Source: Thermosediminibacter oceani DSM 16646
GTDB lineage: Bacteria; Bacillota; Thermosediminibacteria; Thermosediminibacterales; Thermosediminibacteraceae
Direction: 5' to 3'
Length of the DNA: 64,000 nt
Assembly: GCF_000144645.1 (NCBI RefSeq)
Contig: NC_014377.1
Coordinates: forward strand, 1,798,001-1,862,000
Each line of letters starts with the position of its first letter. Within the stretch, counting starts at the first letter, position 1. Shown in pieces: positions 44,340 through 53,007 of the stretch. The notes beneath the pieces were generated by a model that saw nothing but the letters and a program-made list of their open reading frames with translations, made no database searches and had not been told where the DNA came from. Both the position numbers and the translations under genes were made by a program.

Positions 44340-45458
44340 TTAGATAAAAATTTTTGGTTTCCGCGTGCCGTTTCTCATGTCAACCTCGATTACCCTCTCC
44401 ACTTCTTCACCCCTGCAGCCCACCAGGTAACCGGCCATATTGCAGGCTGCGCACGCGTGGTTAGGAATTATCCTAACCCGATCCCCTACCTTCAATGACG
44501 TTTCCCCTTCGACCTCCACCTTGGCCACTTCCTCCGACAGGCTGACTAAAGTCAGTTCGGGATGGCCTGCAACGGCGCCGAAACCCTTCATCAGGGAAAT
44601 TCCGTGAGCTCCCCGGTCAAGGCCTAAACACTTGCTGCCCACGTCAAGGATCATGTTACCCGGCCTGGGGCGCGAGATCACGGTTCCCATGACGGTGAGG
44701 GAACACTTTTCGAGGGGGACAACCCCCAGCGAGGCCTGGATGACGTCGTAAAACACGTAGTTTCCGGGCCTGAGCACGTTTATCCTCTCGTCCTTTACGG
44801 CATAGCGGAAGGTGGGGGTGCTGCCCGTCGCGACGATTTCCACTTTAAAGCCTTCCTTTTCTAGAATGCCGGCGGCAGTCCTCAGAGCATCCACTTCCTG
44901 GCGAGCTATTTCATCTACCTTTTCGGGCCCGCTTGCGCCGTAAACGTGGCCGGGGTGGGTGGCAATTCCGACCAGCTTCAGGGTTTTCAAGGCGGCCAAT
45001 TCCCGCGCAAGCCCGGCCGCGTCTTCCGGCAGGACTCCAAACCTCCTGAGGCCGCTGTCTATTATAATGAGGTATTCAAGCTCTACACCGTTTTCCTCAA
45101 GGGCTGAGTTGATCTCCCTCGCAACTTCCACGCAGTCTATGCTCAGGATGATACGCGCCTTTTGGGCCAACCGGATAACCCTCTTCAGGTTTTGCCTTCC
45201 CGCCACCGGGTATGCCAGCATGATATCGTTGAAGCCTTTTTCTACCAGCCTTTCCGCCTCCAGCAGGGTACCCACCAGGAAACCTTCTGCACCGGCCGCC
45301 TTCTGCATCGCGGCTATTTCGGTGCTCTTATGGGTCTTAACCATCGGCCACAGTCGCTTGCCGTAAGTTTTGACAATGTCGGCCGTCTCTTTGATATTTT
45401 GTTCCAGAACATCCAGGTCCACCAGGAATACCGGGGTGGGCAGGTCGTAAATTTTCAT
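44340..45458 (-). CDS. D-threonine aldolase / D-serine dehydratase-like PLP enzyme
   Basis: Fold-type III PLP enzyme of the DSD1/DTA family (alanine racemase N-domain). The 372 residues show the PLP lysine in MVKTHKS, the glycine-rich phosphate site near ATGSTPTF, and the C-terminal DSD1 domain with the metal ligands in PNHACAACNM. Members cleave D-3-hydroxy amino acids or dehydrate D-serine with a metal ion; the exact substrate is not certain. It has its own promoter (45529-45557). Confidence 0.85.
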   Translation of the reverse strand: MKIYDLPTPVFLVDLDVLEQNIKETADIVKTYGKRLWPMVKTHKSTEIAAMQKAAGAEGFLVGTLLEAERLVEKGFNDIMLAYPVAGRQNLKRVIRLAQKARIILSIDCVEVAREINSALEENGVELEYLIIIDSGLRRFGVLPEDAAGLARELAALKTLKLVGIATHPGHVYGASGPEKVDEIARQEVDALRTAAGILEKEGFKVEIVATGSTPTFRYAVKDERINVLRPGNYVFYDVIQASLGVVPLEKCSLTVMGTVISRPRPGNMILDVGSKCLGLDRGAHGISLMKGFGAVAGHPELTLVSLSEEVAKVEVEGETSLKVGDRVRIIPNHACAACNMAGYLVGCRGEEVERVIEVDMRNGTRKPKIFI

Positions 45459-45528
45459 ACCGGAAACCTCCTAAGCATTTTAATAATTAGAGGTTAATGG
45501 CTCTAATCTTTTTTCCAGTTCCTTTATC

Positions 45529-45557
45529 ATATTATCATTTTGACGCTGCTAAGTCAT
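45529..45557 (-). promoter_or_regulatory. promoter of the DSD1-type gene
   Basis: On the minus strand ATGACT (45557-45552), 17 bp, TAATAT (45534-45529). The spacer shares 12 of 17 positions with that of the malic enzyme promoter. Confidence 0.6.
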
Positions 45558-45592
45558 GTACATTGCCGTTAATCTTTAGCAGGAGACCGGGT

Positions 45593-45673
45593 AACAAATA
45601 TGCGGTCGCTAGTGACATACAAACCACACACGGCCGCACATTTTTCGTCCCGCCAATGAAAGGTCTTTCAACC
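45593..45673 (-). repeat. two-hairpin element, copy B
   Basis: Counterpart of the element at 43830-43909: tgaaa-GACC-tttca hairpin, spacer, atgtgcggccgt, then a hairpin whose base is tgcggccg paired with cgaccgca, then tatttgtt. It lies just behind the DUF1445 remnant and ahead of the promoter of the DSD1-type gene, so here it most likely acts as a terminator. Confidence 0.55.
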
Positions 45674-45694
45674 AAGACCATATCACACAAATTA

Positions 45695-45880
45695 TTATAC
45701 AGCCAGCTGTTCGTCTCTAATGTCGGTTATAAACATATGACCCGGTGAATGAGTTATCATAATCTCCGGCTTCGATTCTAGGGCTACCGCCTGAGGCGTT
45801 ACTCCACAAGCCCAGAAGACTGGCACCTCATCGTCTCTTATTTCCATCATCCTGGCCTCCCGGGCCGTCATTTTTTCCAT
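45695..45880 (-). pseudogene. C-terminal remnant of a DUF1445 (YcsI-type) hydro-lyase
   Basis: A 61-codon ORF equal to the last part of DUF1445 proteins ([32 protein letters not shown]). Full members have about 260 residues; the preceding 200 are missing, since the pxpC stop is only 24 bp upstream. In B. subtilis ycsI lies in the same cluster as pxpABC, which explains its presence. The short ORF has its own gggagg RBS and ATG, so it might still be translated. Deletion remnant is the simplest view. Confidence 0.75.
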
Positions 45881-45904
45881 TATATCCCCGCCTCCCGTAA
45901 ACTA

Positions 45905-46912
45905 TCACTCCAAATCCTCCATGATGACGTCATATGTTCTGCCGCTGACCTTCACATCGAAATATTTTATAGTTTTCAATGAAGCCTTAATCTCCTTAAT
46001 AAGCCTTTCCCTCTCTCTTAGCGCCTCGTGGGCCTGCTTTAAATCCACTGCCTTGAACTGAAGTCTGTCCCCCGGTTTCAGCTGGGCGAGTTTTGATAGA
46101 TCCACCCATATACAGGTCGCAATTTTGGTATACCCTCCTGTGGTCTGGGCATCCTTCAGCATCACTATGGGCTTGCCGTTTCCAGGCACCTGGACGGCTC
46201 CGGGTAAAATGCCGTCGGTGATTATGTCGTGCTTTAATTTTGCTCTTATTTCCGGACCTTCAAGCCTATAACCCATTCTGTCCGAGTCTTTTGTAACGGT
46301 ATAAGTTGAATTCAAAAACAGCTCGAAAGCCTCCCGGTCAAAACAATCGTCCTGAGGGCCAGGGATAACCCTTATTTCGGCTTCAGCTCCGTAAGAGGGA
46401 ATGTACTTATCCGCCACCCTGTAGAATTTGTTTATTAATCCACCCCTGGCTCTGGAGAGCACGTCCCCCCTTTTTAAAGGTCTGCCTTCCAGTCCGCCCA
46501 GCTTTCCCCTGGTATAGGTGGATGCACTGCCCATTACTGTATCGGCCGAAAAACCTCCGCAAACAGCAAGGTATGCGCGGCACCCCGAACTTACCGGACC
46601 AAGGGATAATATGTCCCCCCTCCTCACCGGAAAGGACGACCATACCGTTCTCCTTTTCCCGTTGACTTCGACGTTCAAGTCGGCCCCGGTTACCGCCACA
46701 ACCGTGTCTTCCAGTACTTCCAGCGTAGGGCCTATTATCGTGATCTCAAGGGCGGGCGCATTTTCTTCATTTCCGAGCAGAATATTGCCTACTCTAAAAG
46801 CGAATTCATCCATGGCCCCCGATGTGGGAACACCCTGGCTTTCATATCCATACCTTCCCAGATCCTGTATTGTAGTAAAAAGTCCGGGTTGCAATACTCT
46901 GAAAGTTGCCAT
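45905..46912 (-). CDS. pxpC: 5-oxoprolinase subunit PxpC (KipA)
   Basis: Biotin-dependent-carboxylase-like subunit of the prokaryotic ATP-dependent 5-oxoprolinase PxpABC, which opens pyroglutamate to glutamate. The 335 residues hold the family start (VLQPGLFTTIQDLGRYGYESQGVPTSGAMD), NPALEITIIGPTL-like ENAPALEITIIGPTL, GYTKIATCIWVDLSKLAQLKPGD. It lies 17 bp behind pxpB in the order A-B-C. Confidence 0.93.
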   Translation of the reverse strand: MATFRVLQPGLFTTIQDLGRYGYESQGVPTSGAMDEFAFRVGNILLGNEENAPALEITIIGPTLEVLEDTVVAVTGADLNVEVNGKRRTVWSSFPVRRGDILSLGPVSSGCRAYLAVCGGFSADTVMGSASTYTRGKLGGLEGRPLKRGDVLSRARGGLINKFYRVADKYIPSYGAEAEIRVIPGPQDDCFDREAFELFLNSTYTVTKDSDRMGYRLEGPEIRAKLKHDIITDGILPGAVQVPGNGKPIVMLKDAQTTGGYTKIATCIWVDLSKLAQLKPGDRLQFKAVDLKQAHEALRERERLIKEIKASLKTIKYFDVKVSGRTYDVIMEDLE

Positions 46913-46929
46913 TTTTATTCTCCTCCTGT

Positions 46930-47676
46930 TCAGGAGTTTTTGCCAGCGTAAGTCTCATATTCGTAAGTTTTAATATTATAAGTCCCTCTCTCAACTTCTT
47001 CCCCGATTTTGTGGTATTCTTCTGGACTTATTCTGACGAATTTTATGTAGTTGCCGGCTTCCAGCAAAATGGGGTTTTCCCTCCTCGGGTCGTAAAGTTT
47101 TACCGGTGTTCTTCCTATCAACCTCCACCCGCCCGGGCTATCCAGCGGATAGATACCCGTCTGGCCGCCGGCGATGCCAACCGAACCAGCCTCAATCTTT
47201 TCGCGGGGTGTCTCGAGCCTGGGAGTGGCTATTTTCTCAGACATGCCGCCCAGGTAAGCAAAACCCATGGTAAACCCCAGCATGTATATGCGATAGAGGG
47301 GCTCCATGTGAATTTCTATTATTTCCTCCGGAGTCATATTATGATATTCCGCCACGAAATCCAGGTCTGGTCCAAATTCCCCACCATAGGCCACAGGAAT
47401 CTCAATCACCCTCGGTTTAAATAAACTCCCGCTTTCTTCCATATCGGCCTTTTTTACGCATTCCACCAGTTCTTCGAAACCGATTTTTAGAGGGTTGTAC
47501 TTAATGAGGAGCGACCGGTAGGTGGGGATCATTGAAACTACCCCGTCAACATTGCACCTTTTTAGAAAATTGTATATATTAAGCACCATGCTGTTGCACT
47601 CTTCAGATATCTCATCCCCGTATTCAACAACGATGGCCGTATCTCCGGCGAGTAAGATTCTGGGTTTATCGTACAT
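46930..47676 (-). CDS. pxpB: 5-oxoprolinase subunit PxpB (KipI)
   Basis: Second subunit of the PxpABC 5-oxoprolinase; in B. subtilis the same protein (KipI) was first known as an inhibitor of KinA. The 248 residues include GDTAIVVEYGD, SMIPTYRSLLIKYNP, IPVAYGGEFGPDLDFVAEYHN, YMLGFTMGFAYLGGM and PRLETPREKIEAGSVGIAG. ggagat precedes the ATG, and pxpA ends 13 bp upstream. Confidence 0.94.
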   Translation of the reverse strand: MYDKPRILLAGDTAIVVEYGDEISEECNSMVLNIYNFLKRCNVDGVVSMIPTYRSLLIKYNPLKIGFEELVECVKKADMEESGSLFKPRVIEIPVAYGGEFGPDLDFVAEYHNMTPEEIIEIHMEPLYRIYMLGFTMGFAYLGGMSEKIATPRLETPREKIEAGSVGIAGGQTGIYPLDSPGGWRLIGRTPVKLYDPRRENPILLEAGNYIKFVRISPEEYHKIGEEVERGTYNIKTYEYETYAGKNS

Positions 47677-47689
47677 CTATCCCATCTCC

Positions 47690-48460
47690 TTATAGGAATC
47701 TACCCATGGGCAAGACTTCTACGCTGTTTTCTTCCAGGGTCATTTTAAGCTTTTTAGCAAACTCTACAGCCTTTGGGTTGTCGCCGTGCACGCATATCGT
47801 ATCGACCCTGACCTTCAGCAACGTGCCGTCCACTGCTTCTACCACGCCCTCTTTTATCATCTTCAGTACCCTAGCACACGCAACCTCTTCATCGTGTATC
47901 ATGGCACCGGGCAGTTTTCTCGAAACCAGGGTACCATCGGGGTTCAAGTTTCGGTCTGCGAACACCTCGCAGGCAAACTTAAGTCCAACTTTCTCTGCGG
48001 CCCTTTCCATAGCCGTACCGGCCATACCGACGCATATCAAGCGACTGTCCACAGCAGCTATGGCTTCCGCGATCGCCAGCGCTATTTTTTCATCAACGGC
48101 TGCCATATTGTAAAGGGCACCGTGAGCCTTGACATGCTGCAACCTGAGCCCCCGGGCTTCTGCGAAGGCCTTGAGTGCCCCTATTTGGTAAATGACGTAA
48201 GCCTTCACCTCGTCGAAGGATGCATCCAGATTTCTCCTGCCAAAACCGATTAGATCGGGAAATCCCGGATGGGCACCTACCGCAACGCCATTATTGCTGC
48301 AATGCATTACGGTTCTGTCCATTACGAGAGGGTCTCCTGCGTGAAAACCACAAGCAATGTTAGCCGAAGATATGTATTTTACAATTTCCTCATCCATACC
48401 CAATTTGTAGGCTCCGAAGCTCTCACCAATGTCGCTATTGAGATCAACCTTGAAACTCAC
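47690..48460 (-). CDS. pxpA: 5-oxoprolinase subunit PxpA (LamB/YcsF)
   Basis: LamB/YcsF-family subunit that heads the 5-oxoprolinase operon. The 256 residues have the N-terminal [41 protein letters not shown] and VHGDNPKA. The GTG at 48460 is chosen because gggaggtg lies 6 bases before it; an earlier GTG overlaps that site. Directly upstream is a sigma-54 promoter (48500-48518), which makes this operon a likely target of the NtrC-type regulator at 51633. Confidence 0.93.
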   Translation of the reverse strand: MSFKVDLNSDIGESFGAYKLGMDEEIVKYISSANIACGFHAGDPLVMDRTVMHCSNNGVAVGAHPGFPDLIGFGRRNLDASFDEVKAYVIYQIGALKAFAEARGLRLQHVKAHGALYNMAAVDEKIALAIAEAIAAVDSRLICVGMAGTAMERAAEKVGLKFACEVFADRNLNPDGTLVSRKLPGAMIHDEEVACARVLKMIKEGVVEAVDGTLLKVRVDTICVHGDNPKAVEFAKKLKMTLEENSVEVLPMGRFL

Positions 48461-48499
48461 AAAAAGCACCTCCCTAAAAATTATCTAGCATAAAAAACA

Positions 48500-48518
48500 A
48501 TGCAAATTTTATACCAAT
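48500..48518 (-). promoter_or_regulatory. sigma-54 promoter of the pxpABC operon
   Basis: Minus strand TTGGTAT-AAAAT-TTGCAT: the GG (-24) and GC (-12) elements are separated by 10 bases, as required, and lie about 40 bp before the pxpA start. TGGCAC-N5-TTGC is the family consensus. Confidence 0.75.
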
Positions 48519-48557
48519 TCCGATCCGATAGATAAATCTAGGATATAGCTATGCAGT

Positions 48558-48571
48558 GTGCGATTCCGCAC
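48558..48571. promoter_or_regulatory. palindrome upstream of the sigma-54 promoter, candidate activator site
   Basis: Perfect inverted repeat GTGCG-N4-CGCAC about 45 bp upstream of the -24 element, between the divergent pxpA and symporter genes. It shares TCGCACA with the sites at 51512 and 54333. Confidence 0.5.
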
Positions 48572-48652
48572 CCAAAAAAAGTTACTTTTTTTATTTTTTT
48601 AAATGAGCTATTATTTAGTTATAGATTCTGCAGAATCCCGGGGGTATAAAAA

Positions 48653-50116
48653 TTGAATGGTCCTTTTTTGTCCATGATATTTTTCTTCATTTACACCATA
48701 TTGATGATATACTCGGCAAGGAGCGGTTTTTATGACACCTACAGCGTGGAAGACTTTTTTGTGGCGGGACGCTCCCTCAATACCTTTTTCTCTACCGCCA
48801 CTTTCTTAGCTACATGGTTCAGTGCCGCTTCCATTTTAGGCCTTGGTGGTTACATTTACATTTACGGGCTATCTGGGGTCATATACAGCATTTTTCCATG
48901 GTTTTCCGGTGCCATTCTCCTGGTATTGCTTTCCCGGCGGTTGAGAAAAGAGTACAGCCTATTTACTTATCCTGAATTCTTCAGCCTCAGATACAACTCG
49001 AAAATAATGCAGATCTGCGTTGCCCTGATAATGATATTTTCCTACATATTCTATATCACCATGCAGATTAAAGGATTCGGCCTGGTTATGAGCATGCTGC
49101 TCAACATACCTTATACCGCAGCTATCTTTTTAGTATACCTTTACATTCTTTATACAACTTTCGGAGGGCTCTTCTCCGTAGTTAAAACTGACACTGTCAA
49201 CGCTTTCATAATATTTGCCTCCTTTCTCGCCTTCGGTACATATATAATCCTGCAGAACGGCGGTATTTCCAATATAATTCACCAAGCGGATTTGTTGGAT
49301 GCCCCTCCCATTTTTGGGTCGGAAATAAAGACGCCACCTGGAGGGTTATTAGATATATTCTGTAAAGGCCTTCAACCTCCGGCCTACCTTCTTACTTCTT
49401 TCTTTGGCTGGGGCCTCGGTCTGGCGGCAAATCCCCAATACGTTATTAGGATAGTATCAGCAAAGGATACAGCCACAGCGAAGAAAATGATAATTTTTGC
49501 CGTTTTTTTGCTTTCTATTATCTACACCTTTATCGTGTTTGGAGCCCTGGGGCTCAGAGTGCTGATCCCTACCTCCCCGCCTGTAAACAACGTAGATGAG
49601 ATAATTCCCACGCTGCTCAACCGTATATCTCCGGCTTACCTTAACGGCATAATACTCGTAAGCATCATAGCAGCTTCGGTCTCTACTGCAAATTCCCAGC
49701 TTCTACTGATAGCCACCAGCTTTACCTATGACATATTAAAGAACCTTAGGAAAGAAATTCGAGAAGAAGAGATGCTCAACCTGAACCGCATAACAATTGC
49801 AGTTGCCGGCACTTTATCCCTGCTTTTGTCGTTTAATCCACCGAAAAGTTTGATAGAATTCGGCGGGAATATCTGGGGAATATTCTCTTCGTCCACTTTT
49901 ATTCCACTTTACGCAGGTGTTTTTTTGAAAAATTCCACTCGGGCGGCGGAAGCATCATTCACATCTGGCCTGATTACTTATTTGGTCTTCTTGCTCCTAC
50001 AGACACTTACCAAAATTACAATTCTGTCCAACATCCATCCAGGCCTGCTCGGCTTCACCGCATCTTTAGCCGCATTCTGGGCTGTAGAATGGAGGTCAAA
50101 ACGTGCGAAGCATTGA
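48653..50116 (+). CDS. sodium:solute symporter (SSS family)
   Basis: Na+-coupled carrier of the SSS family (PutP, PanF and relatives). The 487 residues contain about 13 hydrophobic segments, an N-terminal YSVEDFFVAGRSLNTF loop and ATWFSAASILGLGGYIYIYG of helix 2. A TTG start with gggggt upstream is used. It is translationally coupled to the histidine kinase gene behind it (14-bp overlap), and divergent from pxpA, so uptake of pyroglutamate or a related compound, or a sensing role, is likely (inference). Confidence 0.88.
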   Translation: MNGPFLSMIFFFIYTILMIYSARSGFYDTYSVEDFFVAGRSLNTFFSTATFLATWFSAASILGLGGYIYIYGLSGVIYSIFPWFSGAILLVLLSRRLRKEYSLFTYPEFFSLRYNSKIMQICVALIMIFSYIFYITMQIKGFGLVMSMLLNIPYTAAIFLVYLYILYTTFGGLFSVVKTDTVNAFIIFASFLAFGTYIILQNGGISNIIHQADLLDAPPIFGSEIKTPPGGLLDIFCKGLQPPAYLLTSFFGWGLGLAANPQYVIRIVSAKDTATAKKMIIFAVFLLSIIYTFIVFGALGLRVLIPTSPPVNNVDEIIPTLLNRISPAYLNGIILVSIIAASVSTANSQLLLIATSFTYDILKNLRKEIREEEMLNLNRITIAVAGTLSLLLSFNPPKSLIEFGGNIWGIFSSSTFIPLYAGVFLKNSTRAAEASFTSGLITYLVFLLLQTLTKITILSNIHPGLLGFTASLAAFWAVEWRSKRAKH

Positions 50117-51539
50117 GCTCAGGATACTCATACCCATCCTCATTATAATCGTGTTTTCCCTGACCGTAGTCGGATTTACATCATATTACGGTTCTTACCG
50201 CATAATCCAGGACCTAGTATCCAGGTTTCCTGAAAGTTCCGCATACATAGACGATGAATTCATTACTAACCGACTTTTCGATTTGCAAAAGTACACCATT
50301 CTGGTAGCGATAATAGCCATACTTGCATCATCCCAGCTCACCATTTTTTTCGCCTACAGTCTGGTGCTGCCCATAAAAAAATTCGCCGCAGCCTGTGATG
50401 AGCTGGCCAAGGGAAATTTCAATGCCAAAGTAGATTACAGGCGCAACGACGAAATCGGGATTTTAAAAAATGCCTTCAACGCCATGGCAGAAAAGTTAAA
50501 AAAATATATAGATGATGTTCTCAGGTTAACGGAACTAAATCAGAAAATACTAAATGGTATAAATTACGGCATACTTCTTTTTTCCAAAGACCATAAAATA
50601 CTCCTGTCCAATAAAGCCGCTAATAACATTTTTGAGACAAGCCCCTCTCTTTCAGAATGGGCAAAGGATTTTATAAGAGAATACCCGGAAGGCACAATTC
50701 CGTCAAAAGGCATGGCTAAGTGGCCTTCCAGCGGTGGCATGACGAAGTTTATACAATACGAAGTAACACCTACCGGTGAAAATTTCATACTTTGTTTTTC
50801 CGACGTCACTGAGGAAGAGAAATTGAAACATAAAATGGAACATATAAATCGTCTGGCTTCCATAGGCGAGATGTCAGCAGCTCTCGCCCACGAGATCAGA
50901 AACCCTCTTCAGGGTATACAATCGTGTTTTCAGGTGCTGGAATCCCTTAATTTACCGGGAACCAACGAAACCTCAGTAGAACTCTTCTCAGCAATTTATA
51001 GGGAAATTGACAGGATAAACAGGATTATCACCAGCTTACTTCACTACGCGCGTCCCTCAGAACCCATGCCGGCCAGAGTATCCTTGAAAAGAACCGTTGA
51101 AGAAATTAGGCCTTTTATAGTTCCCCTTCTTAAAGAAAAGGCCCTAGATTTGAGGTGCTCTTTGCCGGAAGGGAGCGATGAAGTGTATATAGATCCCAAT
51201 CATCTAAAGCAGATCCTCATGAACTTAATTACCAACGCCATAAGGGCCAGCAGGCAGGGGGGCTTCATAAATGTGTCCTTACATCAAACTTTTGACGAGA
51301 CGGTAATATGTGTGAGGGATAAGGGCATTGGCATACCAAAACAGCACCTCTCTAGAATCTTCACACCGTTTTTTACTACTTTCCCGGGAGGTACCGGCCT
51401 GGGTCTGTGCGTTGTCCAGAGCCTCACTATAAAAAACCGAGGCCGTATATGGATAGAAAGCACTGAAGATTCCGGCACATCTGTTTACCTGGCATTCCCT
51501 AGCTCATTTTCGCACAAAATGAGCGAAAACGTTGATTGA
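50103..51539 (+). CDS. sensor histidine kinase
   Basis: Membrane sensor of 478 residues: TM1 (about 8-26), a short extracytoplasmic loop of some 30-35 residues, TM2 (about 62-86), a HAMP domain (PIKKFAAACDELAKGNF onward), a PAS-like region, then HisKA with the phospho-His in AALAHEIRNPLQG, and HATPase_c with NLITNAIRAS (N box), DKGIGIP (G1) and GTGLGLCVV (G2). GTG start inside the end of the symporter gene with ggaggt upstream. Its partner is the sigma-54 regulator 93 bp downstream. The small sensor loop suggests that it may read the symporter. Confidence 0.9.
   Translation: MRSIELRILIPILIIIVFSLTVVGFTSYYGSYRIIQDLVSRFPESSAYIDDEFITNRLFDLQKYTILVAIIAILASSQLTIFFAYSLVLPIKKFAAACDELAKGNFNAKVDYRRNDEIGILKNAFNAMAEKLKKYIDDVLRLTELNQKILNGINYGILLFSKDHKILLSNKAANNIFETSPSLSEWAKDFIREYPEGTIPSKGMAKWPSSGGMTKFIQYEVTPTGENFILCFSDVTEEEKLKHKMEHINRLASIGEMSAALAHEIRNPLQGIQSCFQVLESLNLPGTNETSVELFSAIYREIDRINRIITSLLHYARPSEPMPARVSLKRTVEEIRPFIVPLLKEKALDLRCSLPEGSDEVYIDPNHLKQILMNLITNAIRASRQGGFINVSLHQTFDETVICVRDKGIGIPKQHLSRIFTPFFTTFPGGTGLGLCVVQSLTIKNRGRIWIESTEDSGTSVYLAFPSSFSHKMSENVD
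51512..51528. promoter_or_regulatory. candidate activator site inside the 3' end of the kinase gene
   Basis: GCACAAAATGAGCGAAA, preceded by TTTTC, so that TTTTCGC and GCGAAAA form an inverted repeat. The related GCACAAAATGTGCGAAA lies upstream of the ycsG-like gene. It sits about 105 bp before the regulator's ATG, an expected position for an enhancer site. Confidence 0.4.
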
Positions 51540-51632
51540 ACTAAAAAGAACATCCTTTCCAAAAAATCGATCAGTTGTTTTGGTATTTGCGGCCTTATTT
51601 TTTTTGCAGTAAAATAGTTTTGGTGGTAATTA

Positions 51633-52988
51633 ATGAACAAATTAAAAATACTGATAATAGATGACGAGCCCTCTATAAGCAGGGCTTTAAAAATAGCATT
51701 ACAGGCCGATGGCCATTCAGTGGAAACCGCCCTCAGCGGCAGGGTTGGGTTAAATATGCTAAAAAACTGCTCTCCCGATGCGGTTATCCTGGACCTTCGC
51801 CTGCCCGATATCGACGGGATGCAAATTATAGACAAGATAAAGGAGTTTTCCGACGGCATCATAACCATTGTCATTACTGCTTTTGGAGATACGAAAACAG
51901 CCGTAGAGGCTATAAAAAGAGGAGCTTACGATTTTATAACAAAACCCTTCGACCTAAACGAGATTAAATTGTCTTTAGAAAGGGCTGTGAGAGAGAGAGC
52001 CCTTGAAGCCGAAAACGAACTACTGAAATTAAATCAAGATAAGACGGTATTTATCACCCGCGACAAAAAGGTACTCGACATTTTATCCCAGCTAGATGCT
52101 ATCGCTCAATCCGATTCCAACGTGCTGATCGAAGGGGAAACAGGCACGGGCAAGGAGCTCGTCGCCCGGATGATCCACGAAAAAAGCAGGCGATCGTCCG
52201 GCCCTCTAGTCACAATAAATTGCAGTGCAATCCCCGGCAACCTTTTTGAGAGCGAACTTTTCGGCCACGAGAAAAACGCGTTTACGGGAGCAGGCGAGCG
52301 AAAAAAGGGGCTTTTTGAATTAGCCAACGGCGGAAGCCTTTTTCTGGACGAGATGGGAGAGCTGCCGCTGGAGCTTCAGTCCAAACTTCTCCGGGTGCTG
52401 GAAGATAGGAAGATAAGGAGGGTCGGGGGATTATCAAATCTCCCCGTTAATGTGCGCATAATTTCCGCCACAAACAAAGACCTCAAAGCTGAAGTAGAGC
52501 GGGGAAACTTCAGGCGGGATCTTTTTTACCGTATATGCGTTTTCCATATAAAAATCCCGCCACTTCGGAAAAGAAGGTGTGATATAATTCCTTTACTGGA
52601 ATACTACCGCACCTTTTTTAACAGGCAATTCAAGAAAAACATCACCGGCTTCTCAGAAGGTGCCCTTCGAATCCTCCAAAATTACTACTGGCCCGGAAAT
52701 GTAAGGGAACTTAAAAATATATTAGAAAGGGCATTTATTCTTGCCAGAAAAAACTTGATAACCGAATACGAACTTCCCATGGAATTGAAAAGCGGCCGGA
52801 CGGAATCCACGGAAATCTCGGAAAGTTCGACCTTTCTTTCACTGGAAGATATGGAAAAGCGACATATAAAAGACGCCCTCGAAAGGACTCACTGGAACAT
52901 AACAAAAGCTGCAGAGCTTTTGGGCATTAGCCGTTTTGCTCTGCAGCGCAGAATGAAAAAATACTTCCCAAACGAAAGTGAAAAATAA
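51633..52988 (+). CDS. sigma-54-dependent response regulator (NtrC/AtoC type)
   Basis: Activator of sigma-54 promoters, 451 residues: receiver domain with phospho-Asp54 (VILDLRLPD), AAA+ domain with Walker A (GETGTGKE), the sigma-54 loop NAFTGA (usual GAFTGA, so the first Gly is Asn), Walker B (GGSLFLDEMGELP) and R-finger region, then a Fis-type HTH (ITKAAELLGISRFALQRRMKKY). It forms a two-component system with the kinase gene before it. rpoN is present at the window edge, and two sigma-54 promoters in this block are its probable targets. Confidence 0.92.
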   Translation: MNKLKILIIDDEPSISRALKIALQADGHSVETALSGRVGLNMLKNCSPDAVILDLRLPDIDGMQIIDKIKEFSDGIITIVITAFGDTKTAVEAIKRGAYDFITKPFDLNEIKLSLERAVRERALEAENELLKLNQDKTVFITRDKKVLDILSQLDAIAQSDSNVLIEGETGTGKELVARMIHEKSRRSSGPLVTINCSAIPGNLFESELFGHEKNAFTGAGERKKGLFELANGGSLFLDEMGELPLELQSKLLRVLEDRKIRRVGGLSNLPVNVRIISATNKDLKAEVERGNFRRDLFYRICVFHIKIPPLRKRRCDIIPLLEYYRTFFNRQFKKNITGFSEGALRILQNYYWPGNVRELKNILERAFILARKNLITEYELPMELKSGRTESTEISESSTFLSLEDMEKRHIKDALERTHWNITKAAELLGISRFALQRRMKKYFPNESEK

Positions 52989-53007
52989 ACTCTGCGCTAT
53001 GAAGATA

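Noticed and set aside
48541-48556. Sigma-54 promoter on the plus strand for the symporter gene
   Set aside because: Spacing is right but the elements (AGGATA, ATGC) are poor, and the palindrome would lie downstream of it.
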